Shown: positions 1 through 6,210 of the stretch, in pieces | Numbering within the stretch: the first letter of the stretch is position 1 | Layout of the letters: the number at the start of each line of letters is the position of its first letter | Source of the DNA: Candidatus Altarchaeales archaeon WOR_SM1_86-2 | GTDB lineage: Archaea > Altiarchaeota > Altiarchaeia > IMC4 > MCBC01 | DNA length: 9,203 nt | Direction: 5' to 3' | Assembly: GCA_001723855.1 (NCBI GenBank) | Contig: MCBC01000061.1 | Location: 1-9,203 of the forward strand | Notes under the pieces: generated by a model | The model's database searches: none | What the model saw: the letters and a program-made list of their open reading frames with translations, nothing else | Told to the model about the DNA's origin: nothing | Translations under genes and position numbers: made by a program

Positions 1-561
1 AGGCGCGATGTTGTTGCAAAAAATTTATCTGGCGGGCAGATTAAAAGATTATCGCTTGCAATGGAACTTATAAGAGACCCCAGGGTTTTACTTTTGGATG
101 AGCCGACAACCGGCTTGGACCCGGGAATGAGAACAAAGATAATGACAATACTGGATAATTTGAACAAAAAGGGCAAAACCATTATATTCTCAACGCATTA
201 CATGGATGAGATTGATATATGCGATGAGGTTTTGATAATGAAGAATGGGGAACTTATAATTAAATCTACAGTTGAGGGCTTAAGAAGAAAAACCCCGGGG
301 AGAGGAAGGGTGGTTGAAGTAACATTGGAGAGGGTTGGGAAGAGTTTGGTTATGGAACTTGAAAAGGATCGGGGGGTGCATAAAGTAATTGAATCCGGGA
401 GGATATTGAGGATATTCACGCACGAGCCGAATGTTACAGAAATTGGCAATAAAGTTACTAAACTTGGAGGGGTTATAGAGGCATCGAGAATAACACAGGC
501 AGATATGCGCGATTTATTTATATATCTCACTGATACATATCCAGAAGAGGAACAAAAATGA
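1..561 (+). CDS. ABC transporter ATP-binding protein (5'-truncated), ABC-2/drug-export type
   Basis: ATPase subunit of an ABC exporter; it should hydrolyse ATP on the cytoplasmic face of the membrane to drive the permease encoded at 1679-2398. The reading frame is open from base 1, so the N-terminal part with Walker A and the Q-loop lies outside the window and 186 residues remain. Counting from the first visible codon, one sees the signature LSGGQ (9-13), Walker B VLLLDEP (29-35), the D-loop GLDPG (38-42) and the H-loop histidine in STHYMDE (His66). The roughly 110 residues after that resemble the C-terminal extension of CcmA/DrrA-like ATPases and end in a typical short acidic tail. An internal ATG at 61 lies after the signature motif and cannot be the true start. 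The stop overlaps the start of the next gene (ATGA at 558-561), so the two are probably co-translated. The substrate cannot be told from sequence. Confidence 0.95.
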   Translation, partial: RRDVVAKNLSGGQIKRLSLAMELIRDPRVLLLDEPTTGLDPGMRTKIMTILDNLNKKGKTIIFSTHYMDEIDICDEVLIMKNGELIIKSTVEGLRRKTPGRGRVVEVTLERVGKSLVMELEKDRGVHKVIESGRILRIFTHEPNVTEIGNKVTKLGGVIEASRITQADMRDLFIYLTDTYPEEEQK

Positions 562-1601
562 AAATGTTCAGACCAAAGTTTACGATAACAAATAAGATTT
601 TAGATAACATAGCAGACATTACCGCAGCAAGGGAAATAATCTTAAACTCGCTGCTTGTTCCAGGATGGGAAGTCAGTTTGAGAAAAGATGCGATTATAAG
701 AAACGCTCATGCATCAACGAGCATTGAGGGAAATCCGCTCAGTTTAGAGGAGGTGTCGGAACTTGCAGCCGGGAGAGATGTTATGGCAGCAAGAAAAAGC
801 AAACAGGAGGTGTTGAATTATTTGTATGTGCTTGAGAACCTATCTGACTTTGCATTGGAAAATAAGATAACTGAAGACACAATCCTGAAAACTCATGAAA
901 ACCTTACGAAAGATGCATTGGACAACCCACAGGATGTCGGCAAGTACAGAGATCGCCAGGTGTTTGTTGGAAACCGACTTACAGGAGAAGTTATATTCAT
1001 GCCTCCTAAGACAGAAAATGTGCCCCGGTTAATGAAGGGCTTTGTTGAATGGTTGAATTCAAGGGAAGTAAGAGAAATGAATCCCGTGCTTGTTGCAGGT
1101 ATTTCGCATTATGAATTTGTGAGAATTCACCCATTTATTGACGGCAATGGCAGGTGCGCAAGAACACTAGCGACCCTCATCCTGTATTTGAGGGGCTTTG
1201 ACACCAAGAGATTTTTTGCCCTTGATGATTACTATGACAGCGACCGACCAGCATACTATGCAGTACTCAAAAGTGTGGATAAAAAAACCAGGGATTTAAC
1301 GCAGTGGCTTGAATATTTTACAGAAGGAGTTAAAGTATCCATGGTATCAGTAAAGGAAAGGGTATTGAGGTTATCAAGTGAACGACTTAGAAAGGATAAG
1401 AGAGGGCAGATTGTATTGACAGAAAGACAGATGAGGATTGTTGAGCATATTAATTTGAATGGGAAAATAACGAACCGGGATGTAAGATATATGTTTAATC
1501 TTTCAGATGAAGGAGCACTAAAAGAGATCAAGAAATTATTAAAGTTAAAGGTTATTAAGAGCAGGGGTAAAGGAAGAGCATTACATTATGTTCTTCAATA
1601 A
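558..1601 (+). CDS. Fic family protein (predicted AMP transferase) with C-terminal winged helix
   Basis: A 347-residue Fic protein; such enzymes usually transfer AMP from ATP to a hydroxyl side chain of a target protein. The full catalytic motif HPFIDGNGRCAR is at residues 191-202 with the catalytic His191. A Fic N-terminal region comes before it and carries the inhibitory-helix motif S53-TSI-E57-G58, matching (S/T)xxxE(G/N), which makes this a class II, self-inhibited Fic protein. A flap-like stretch (about 135-150) precedes the core. Residues about 285-345 look like a winged helix-turn-helix, suggesting DNA binding and possible autoregulation. The ATG at 558 overlaps the ATPase stop and has AGAGG 7 nt upstream; an ATG at 564 is also possible. 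The key residues are intact, so the enzyme should be active once inhibition is relieved. Its position between an ATPase and its likely permease is unusual. The target is unknown. Confidence 0.95.
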   Translation: MKMFRPKFTITNKILDNIADITAAREIILNSLLVPGWEVSLRKDAIIRNAHASTSIEGNPLSLEEVSELAAGRDVMAARKSKQEVLNYLYVLENLSDFALENKITEDTILKTHENLTKDALDNPQDVGKYRDRQVFVGNRLTGEVIFMPPKTENVPRLMKGFVEWLNSREVREMNPVLVAGISHYEFVRIHPFIDGNGRCARTLATLILYLRGFDTKRFFALDDYYDSDRPAYYAVLKSVDKKTRDLTQWLEYFTEGVKVSMVSVKERVLRLSSERLRKDKRGQIVLTERQMRIVEHINLNGKITNRDVRYMFNLSDEGALKEIKKLLKLKVIKSRGKGRALHYVLQ

Positions 1602-1648
1602 GGTTGGCGATTAGGTTGGCGATTAGGTTGGCGATTAGGTTCGGGATT
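1601..1648 (+). repeat. 12-bp tandem repeat, three perfect copies plus one degenerate
   Basis: The unit AGGTTGGCGATT occurs at 1601-1612, 1613-1624 and 1625-1636. A fourth copy at 1637-1648 differs at two positions. The array begins on the last base of the Fic stop codon and fills the gap before the permease. Because 12 is a multiple of three, the permease frame stays open through it and would read Arg-Leu-Ala-Ile repeatedly if translation began at the TTG at 1604. I think the array is non-coding spacer and that the permease starts downstream. Confidence 0.9.
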
Positions 1649-1678
1649 ATAGTCATGATAATGCGTTTCAAAGGAAAA

Positions 1679-2398
1679 ATGAAGGATATATTAAAGGCAA
1701 CTCGGCTTGAGTACAGGCAGATCACTGAAAGCAATGGGCATATACTTCTTTTGTTAATACAGCCGGTTTTAATAATCATACTTTTCGGTGCTGTGCTGCC
1801 CCCGGAACACTCTCAATATCCTTACTATAAGCATACTATCGCTTCGATGCTTTCCATTGTTGTTATTTTCATATCTGCCCAGATGACATCACTGAGGATA
1901 GTGACCGAGAGAGCGCCTTACGGGCCCCTGTCCAGGGAGACTTTGGGGATTGGAAGGGCGAGCATTATATCTGGAAAATTAAATGCAAATTTTCTGTTCG
2001 CTGGCATTCAATGCATACTCATTTATCTGATGGGCGTAAATGTTTTTGAGATTGAAAATTCGATACTTATCCTGATTGTTTTGCTTGTAACATCATTTTT
2101 CAGTCTGTCAATGGGTCTTTTATTTTCCGTTTTTGCAAAGAATAAAGATCAGGCATCCCAGTTGGTTATGCTCACCGTGCTGGTGTTTTTAGTTTTAAGT
2201 GGTGCGATAGTTAAAATCCCGGAGACCAGCATACTCTATGATGTATCTCAAGAAATTCCGATGACTCTCTCCCTTAATTCGCTTGTAAGTGTAATGAATG
2301 CCGAGAATGACATATCATGGAACATAGCCAAGATGCTGTCTTTTGGAATTTTTTGTTTATTAGTTTCTGCATTTAAATTTTCAATAGAGAAAGGATAA
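1679..2398 (+). CDS. ABC-2 type transporter permease
   Basis: Predicted integral membrane subunit of the exporter powered by the ATPase at 1-561. From the chosen ATG it is 239 residues, close to the usual size for DrrB/NodJ-like permeases. Six hydrophobic segments are visible: HILLLLIQPVLIIILFGAVL, the IASMLSIVVIFISA region, FLFAGIQCILIYLMG, SILILIVLLVTSFF, LVMLTVLVFLVLSGAIV and a last one near the C-terminus. Between the second and third lies a polar stretch (RIVTERAPYGPLSRET...SGK) that corresponds to the cytoplasmic ERE...GT...GK region of the family. The start is uncertain. ATG 1679 has AAAGGA only 3 nt upstream and gives a typical N-terminus (MKDILKATRLEYRQ); ATGs at 1655 and 1661 are alternatives, and the frame is open back to a TTG at 1604 through the tandem repeat. 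It probably belongs to the same transcript as the ATPase and Fic genes. Confidence 0.88.
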   Translation: MKDILKATRLEYRQITESNGHILLLLIQPVLIIILFGAVLPPEHSQYPYYKHTIASMLSIVVIFISAQMTSLRIVTERAPYGPLSRETLGIGRASIISGKLNANFLFAGIQCILIYLMGVNVFEIENSILILIVLLVTSFFSLSMGLLFSVFAKNKDQASQLVMLTVLVFLVLSGAIVKIPETSILYDVSQEIPMTLSLNSLVSVMNAENDISWNIAKMLSFGIFCLLVSAFKFSIEKG

Positions 2399-2404
2399 TT
2401 ATCC
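2393..2404. terminator. Perfect AT-rich palindrome at convergent gene ends
   Basis: GGATAATTATCC is a perfect 12-bp palindrome covering the permease stop codon. Outside it the next pair is a mismatch, followed by two more A/T pairs. It lies where the plus-strand permease and minus-strand purS converge, with only 28 nt between their stops. A shared terminator or cruciform is possible, but no strong T-run follows on either strand, so the role is a weak inference. Confidence 0.35.
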
Positions 2405-2426
2405 CTTCTTTGTGGATTGATTAGAA

Positions 2427-2672
2427 TCAGGAAATAATAATCTCATACTCCTCAATAACGGGGTTTACAAGCAGTCTCTTGCACATATCCCCCACTAACT
2501 TTCTTGCTTTTTCTTCATTTTCCGCTTCCACGCTCAAACGAATGATCTTGGCGGTCTTAACATCCAGAACCTCCTTGTAGCCAAGCAGGTTTAATGCTCT
2601 CTTTACTGTGCTTGCTTCCGGGTTCAGGACACCTTTCTTTAACTTTACCTTGATCTCAACGTTAAATTCCAT
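2427..2672 (-). CDS. purS: Phosphoribosylformylglycinamidine synthase subunit PurS
   Basis: PurS is the small structural subunit of the three-part FGAM synthase (PurL-PurQ-PurS), which converts FGAR to FGAM with ATP and glutamine in purine synthesis; it bridges PurL and the glutaminase PurQ. The 81-residue length is typical. The sequence follows the family pattern: an N-terminal beta strand (VEIKVKLKKGVLNPEA), then the T/S-V-x-x-AL-x-x-LGY segment, a V-x-D-V-x-x-xKxI strand, a helix with the MCKRLLVNPVIEEYE signature and an acidic finish. The ATG at 2672 has no Shine-Dalgarno, but a TATA box lies 24 nt upstream, so it is probably made from a leaderless mRNA separately from the gene before it. 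PurQ and PurL, often neighbours, are not seen within the window. Confidence 0.95.
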   Translation of the reverse strand: MEFNVEIKVKLKKGVLNPEASTVKRALNLLGYKEVLDVKTAKIIRLSVEAENEEKARKLVGDMCKRLLVNPVIEEYEIIIS

Positions 2673-2695
2673 TGTTTTCTTTTTTATTATAAAAA

Positions 2696-2702
2696 ATATA
2701 AA
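2696..2702 (-). promoter_or_regulatory. TATA box (box A) for purS
   Basis: On the minus strand TTTATAT reads from 2702 to 2696, and its last base is 24 nt before the A of the purS ATG at 2672. It touches the stop codon of the upstream gene (2703-2705). The spacing fits archaeal TBP binding with transcription starting at or next to the ATG. The T-rich bases just after it could also end transcripts of the upstream gene. Confidence 0.55.
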
Positions 2703-5429
2703 TTAAACGGACAATAATGCTTCCGCAACATCATCCCCTCTGAAATCTCCAAGAGACGACAGGGCAGCGGACCTAACTAACGGGTTTTTATCTTTGCTCA
2801 ACTTTATGATTCTATCTTTAACCTCCTCCCTCATATCATGCAGAACACTATGTATATTGTCCAATGCATTTATTGCCGCGCACCTGGTAGTGATATCTTC
2901 GCCTTCCGTCATATTCAAGAGTTCTTCTATCATCTCTTTGTTGTTCTTTTTTATCTCAGAAGAGCATTCTAAAAGATTAACTCTCTCTAAACCTTCAGAA
3001 TCTTCAATAATTTCCTTATGGAGCCTAAAACCGATCTCTTTGAAAGCTATTGCAGAACTTCGCCTCACGCATAACTCTTTATCTTTACACAAGTCTAGAA
3101 GGGTTTTTTTTACTATATCTTTCAGATCATCAGAAACGGGAAAATTTTTAATCTTGGAAACTTCCATTCTTTTTTCAAAATCTTCATGCTTTGCAAGCTT
3201 AATAAGCCGATTTATTTCTTCACCGATATCGTCATATGAAATTATGCCCATCTCAAACGCAATTTTTGATGCTTCTGAAGCGTCGTGTATTATCCGTTCC
3301 TTAACCTCATCCGTGTCCTTAAAACGGGATAACAAAGAAAGCGCTTCTCTCGATATATCTTTATTTCTGGACCAGCTCAATTTGAGAAGAATTTTCTCCA
3401 AAGCCTCGGACTCTCTTTGGGGGATAAAACCGGAAATCACCCTCATGGCTATTAGCTGTACTTCAGCGGAGCTAGATTTTTCGATAGACCTTACCAGCAG
3501 ACTAAAAATTTCATCATCAAATTCGGGAGTTCTCAACTTGCTTATCGCTTTTATTAGATTCGGGGACGGCTCCTCCCTTATTAATACTTCGAGCATATCT
3601 TTCTTGTATTCTTTTGGGACATTGAAATTCACAAGCACGGAAATTGCAGTATTTTTGATATCCCCCTTCTTACCCAACAATTCCATAATTTTTTTGGCAC
3701 ATTTAACTTTGGTTTTTTTGGGGAGTGTATTTAGATTGAATTTGCTTAGTGCATATGTCATTGCTTCGTAATTATCAGAATCCATGACTTGTGTTACATA
3801 CTTATCTTCCATATCCGGGGGCATAACTTTCGCAAGATTTCCCAATGCAGACATTGCATTTTTTCTCACCTCAATATCCCTTACGCCAGCCAGGTCGAGA
3901 AGCATCTTTACGGAGTCCTCTATTCTGTCGTCCGGTATGCGCTCATTCTCAGCCAGCCTGTTTAATACACCGATCCCCCTGACGGTTTTTGATTTTAGAA
4001 CAAAATCGAATGTTTTTTCATCAATTTCCATTTTAAACTTTACCAACAGATCAGCTAAATCCACTAATGTTTTTTCATCACCTTTCTCCAAAAACTTATT
4101 TATGATTCCGTCCATCATATCCCTGGGTATTATCCCGGCAAGATCATCTAAGCATTCATACGCCTGTTGGGTTTCAATCTCCAAAAGTTTCTCTACAACA
4201 CCTCTTCTCAAATCACTTGGGATATTATTGCCAAGATGAGCAAGAGCGGAGAATGAAATATTTCTCATCTCATCATTCGGGTATGTGGCAAGCATTAAAA
4301 GCCTGTTAACGATCTTGCGCTTGTTGTCGTGGTTTACGATGCCAAAAAGTTCTCTCATTGCAATTATGAGGGCTTTAATAACACCCCTCTTTTCACCACG
4401 GGGTGTAACATCGAGAAGTTTTGATATCACGATATCCCCCATACCCTCCATGTATATGATTTGCCTCAGATTTTCAAGTGCCTCAACAGCATATATGCCG
4501 TCATCCAACATTCGATTGATAACATCCTTTCTAAGTTTTGTTGGTATATTATTGCTATACTTGCCGAGCATGCAAATAGAAGGATTTGACACATCTTGAT
4601 CTTTATTGTGACTCAATTCCAACACGGTTTCGGCGAATAATTTACTTAATTCTAGGGGCACGTCATCAAAAAATTTGTCCAGGAATTTCACCTTTATAAG
4701 TGGGTCCACATCAGATTCCAAAACCTTTTTAAAAACCTCTTCCCTTATGTGTAGCGGAATAAACCATATCCTCATCAACTCATTCTCCTCTAATTCATCA
4801 TTTAAAAATTTTCTTAGATTATTCATCGTTATGTCATCGGTCGTGACATCCTCCAGATCCTTTATCAACGGATCTTCTATCCCTCTTTTTTTCAATTCAT
4901 CAACAATCTTTTCTCTTAAATCCAATGAGATAAGATATTTTAAACTTCTCAGTGAATGCAATGCATGCGGTCTCAAACCTTCATCCACTATAGCTATGCT
5001 CAATAAAGTCACCACTATCCTATCTTTCATATATTCTGGCATATGAACTCCCTGCGCTTCTATAACCAGTACGGATACTAATCTTTTTACCCATTCAACC
5101 CCCTCCATAGCTTTTATTATTCTTTCTGTAAAATTCGCAGCCGTATGCCTGGGTATCTGGCCATGTTCCCCGAGCGATAATAAAGCTAAATTTTCTTCCC
5201 CGAGCGATAATAAAGGATGCTCTCCATAATCCAGTCTATTTTTTATGATATTTAACATAGCTAAAGCGGGCTTTCTTAAGGATTCGTTTTTACTCAACTC
5301 CCTGAGGCGCCCCAGAACTCTGTCTTTTTCCTGGGGGTCTAACCTGTAGTCCTTCAAGGCAAAAATAGCGGATTCTGCGACCTCATTATCCGAACTTTCA
5401 GTTAATTCAAGAAAGCGATCTAAATCCAT
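2703..5429 (-). CDS. Large HEAT-like alpha-helical repeat protein, function unknown
   Basis: A 908-residue protein built almost wholly of paired amphipathic helices, with no signal peptide, membrane segment or catalytic motif visible. It reads as an alpha-solenoid of HEAT-like repeats from end to end. Clear repeats contain R/N-xx-AL/AISAL-xx-LG followed by (I/M/V/L)P-x(2-4)-R/K-xx-(V/I)-(I/V)-xx-(L/M)-(L/M). Examples lie around residues 285-310 (NNIPTKLRKDVINRML), 392-418 (NNIPSDLRRGVVEKLLE), 430-448 and 522-550. The conserved proline recurs near residues 257, 296, 404, 435, 537, 570 and 605. The last two repeats (about 781-801 and 880-895) are the most HEAT-like. Such proteins usually act as scaffolds for protein-protein contact, and some HEAT proteins bind DNA; nothing here chooses between these. 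The ATG at 5429 has a TATA box 24 nt upstream and no Shine-Dalgarno. purS follows after 30 nt. Confidence 0.85.
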   Translation of the reverse strand: MDLDRFLELTESSDNEVAESAIFALKDYRLDPQEKDRVLGRLRELSKNESLRKPALAMLNIIKNRLDYGEHPLLSLGEENLALLSLGEHGQIPRHTAANFTERIIKAMEGVEWVKRLVSVLVIEAQGVHMPEYMKDRIVVTLLSIAIVDEGLRPHALHSLRSLKYLISLDLREKIVDELKKRGIEDPLIKDLEDVTTDDITMNNLRKFLNDELEENELMRIWFIPLHIREEVFKKVLESDVDPLIKVKFLDKFFDDVPLELSKLFAETVLELSHNKDQDVSNPSICMLGKYSNNIPTKLRKDVINRMLDDGIYAVEALENLRQIIYMEGMGDIVISKLLDVTPRGEKRGVIKALIIAMRELFGIVNHDNKRKIVNRLLMLATYPNDEMRNISFSALAHLGNNIPSDLRRGVVEKLLEIETQQAYECLDDLAGIIPRDMMDGIINKFLEKGDEKTLVDLADLLVKFKMEIDEKTFDFVLKSKTVRGIGVLNRLAENERIPDDRIEDSVKMLLDLAGVRDIEVRKNAMSALGNLAKVMPPDMEDKYVTQVMDSDNYEAMTYALSKFNLNTLPKKTKVKCAKKIMELLGKKGDIKNTAISVLVNFNVPKEYKKDMLEVLIREEPSPNLIKAISKLRTPEFDDEIFSLLVRSIEKSSSAEVQLIAMRVISGFIPQRESEALEKILLKLSWSRNKDISREALSLLSRFKDTDEVKERIIHDASEASKIAFEMGIISYDDIGEEINRLIKLAKHEDFEKRMEVSKIKNFPVSDDLKDIVKKTLLDLCKDKELCVRRSSAIAFKEIGFRLHKEIIEDSEGLERVNLLECSSEIKKNNKEMIEELLNMTEGEDITTRCAAINALDNIHSVLHDMREEVKDRIIKLSKDKNPLVRSAALSSLGDFRGDDVAEALLSV
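5166..5215 (-). repeat. 20-bp direct repeat with 30-bp period inside the HEAT-like gene
   Basis: The 20-mer TTCCCCGAGCGATAATAAAG (plus-strand reading) occurs identically at 5166-5185 and 5196-5215. The period is 30 bp, so the frame is kept and the protein shows LLSLGE twice, ten residues apart, near residues 73-88. Perfect identity at the DNA level, including third positions, suggests a recent local duplication rather than an old HEAT repeat. Confidence 0.85.
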
Positions 5430-5452
5430 TATTTAATATATGGATTTTGTTC

Positions 5453-5459
5453 ATATAAA
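5453..5459 (-). promoter_or_regulatory. TATA box (box A) for the HEAT-like gene
   Basis: TTTATAT reads from 5459 to 5453 on the minus strand, with its last base 24 nt before the A of the ATG at 5429. This is the same heptamer at the same distance as for purS, and no Shine-Dalgarno is present, so a leaderless transcript is likely. It begins 9 nt after the stop codon of the small upstream reading frame. Confidence 0.65.
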
Positions 5460-5467
5460 TCTTTTTA

Positions 5468-5629
5468 TTATATGCTTGCTTCGTACAGAAACCCGTTGTG
5501 CGGGGCATTGGGGTGAAATCCGCCATTCATTTTGATGATGTGGCAAACCTTTGGTTTGACGTGGTCAAGACCTTCGGTCTGCGTGTCAACCCTCGCAAAA
5601 CTTACCGGTTTTGGAATGTTGTTTTTCAT
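5468..5629 (-). CDS. Possible small protein (53 aa) in a hairpin-rich island; may instead be a repeat or RNA element
   Basis: An open frame of 53 codons starts at an ATG that overlaps the stop of the membrane-protein gene (ATGA, plus-strand 5626-5629) and ends at TAA 5468-5470. The product begins MKNNIPKPVSFARVD and ends HNGFLYEASI, with a central TEGLDHVKPKV stretch and a HPNAPHNG segment; it has no membrane segment and I do not recognise a family. The coupled start is what one expects of an operon gene. Against a protein, the DNA is about 50% GC between AT-rich flanks and holds several short hairpins, and the opposite strand is also open for 65 codons (5532-5729). A dispersed repeat or a structured RNA would explain these points equally well. 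Confidence 0.35.
   Translation of the reverse strand: MKNNIPKPVSFARVDTQTEGLDHVKPKVCHIIKMNGGFHPNAPHNGFLYEASI
5545..5580. repeat. Three abutting 13-nt mini-hairpins (5-bp stem, 3-nt loop)
   Basis: Plus-strand AAACC-TTT-GGTTT (5545-5557), TTGAC-GTG-GTCAA (5556-5568) and AGACC-TTC-GGTCT (5568-5580) follow each other with one or two shared bases. Each is a perfect 5-bp inverted repeat around a 3-nt loop. The middle stem can be extended by pairing GGT at 5553-5555 with the ACC at 5570-5572, allowing a bulge, which would give a competing larger hairpin. A further CCCG-TTGTG-CGGG hairpin is at 5492-5504. The pattern fits a structured RNA or an interspersed palindromic element; its function is not known. 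Confidence 0.6.
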
Positions 5630-6162
5630 TCTCGGGGTTTATGTCTATGACCCCCCGGGTGACCGTGTCTCTCAACATAAGCATCTATCTCTTTCTTTCT
5701 TATATGGGTTTTTTCTTTCTCTCTTTTGACCCTATTTTTCCATGCTCGTTTGAAAAACTCGTGTCTGCGCTCAAAGACAGATAAATAGTATAATATAACA
5801 ATGCCCAGACCAAACATGCAGCCAATTCTAGCTTCAACCGGCCCGTTCGGATAGTTTGCAAATCCGATGATTGCGAGGGAATAAACTATTACATTCAGCA
5901 TAACGAATGCCAAAACATGCTTATTTATGCGTTTTTTTCCTTTATGCGATTCTGAAAATAATCCGATTAAACGACTCTTTAGTGCTCTTGTGGAGGGATA
6001 TGCCGTCATCATCAGGATAAGCCCGACTACAACGACGACCCCTCCAATAAAAGCCGCTTCAATAAATCCCAAAACCATGAACAACAGACCGAATAGTAAC
6101 ATAAGTACGGAAACGCCCACCTGCTCATCTCCGCCACCTGATATAATATCCAATATCTTCAT
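5626..6162 (-). CDS. Four-helix membrane protein with basic, His-rich C-terminal tail
   Basis: A 178-residue protein of unknown function. Hydrophobic segments lie at about residues 16-34, 35-53, 81-101 and 110-130, forming two hairpins separated by a basic loop (RALKSRLIGLF...KGKKRINKH) that probably faces the cytoplasm. After the fourth segment comes a strongly basic tail of about 48 residues, likely helical, which ends in RHGHPGGHRHKP; the five histidines could bind a metal, but this is inference. The ATG at 6162 has no Shine-Dalgarno and a shared TATA element about 25 nt upstream. It is divergent from the DUF2070 gene, so the two may be co-regulated. Its stop overlaps a small reading frame by ATGA. 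I do not recognise a named family. Confidence 0.75.
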   Translation of the reverse strand: MKILDIISGGGDEQVGVSVLMLLFGLLFMVLGFIEAAFIGGVVVVVGLILMMTAYPSTRALKSRLIGLFSESHKGKKRINKHVLAFVMLNVIVYSLAIIGFANYPNGPVEARIGCMFGLGIVILYYLSVFERRHEFFKRAWKNRVKREKEKTHIRKKEIDAYVERHGHPGGHRHKPRE

Positions 6163-6175
6163 TTTGGCATATGTG

Positions 6176-6190
6176 TATATTAATATATAA
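6176..6190. promoter_or_regulatory. Symmetric TATA element of a divergent promoter
   Basis: The 48-nt gap between the divergent ATGs at 6162 (minus) and 6211 (plus) holds TATATTAATATATAA at 6176-6190. It contains the perfect palindrome TATATTAATATA (6176-6187) and a TATATAA that serves either strand. The centre of the TATATAA (about 6187) is 25 nt from one ATG and 24 nt from the other, so a single TBP site could support leaderless transcripts in both directions. No Shine-Dalgarno precedes either start. Confidence 0.6.
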
Positions 6191-6210
6191 GGTAAAACAA
6201 AATTAAAAAT

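Noticed and set aside
1601..1648. CRISPR-like or iteron origin array
   Set aside because: The copies are directly abutting with no spacers, are only 12 bp long, and no replication or cas gene is nearby.
1604..1678. TTG 1604 as the permease start
   Set aside because: It would put the translated 12-bp repeat (RLAI units) at the N-terminus, has no Shine-Dalgarno, and better family-like starts exist downstream.
2794..5046. Several plus-strand open frames of 100-325 codons opposite the HEAT-like gene
   Set aside because: They are antisense to a long, clearly repetitive coding frame, are Ser/Leu/Ile-rich as expected from reading Lys/Glu/Asp-rich helices backwards, and show no recognisable motif.
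5530..5600. C/D box sRNA suggested by TGATGATG
   Set aside because: The C-box-like TGATGA at 5533-5538 has no CTGA D box at a suitable distance.
5532..5729. Plus-strand 65-codon frame across the hairpin island
   Set aside because: It runs into the antisense of the membrane-protein gene and lacks a Shine-Dalgarno or TATA at a sensible distance. The minus-strand frame has a better start. It is kept only as part of the case for a repeat or RNA.
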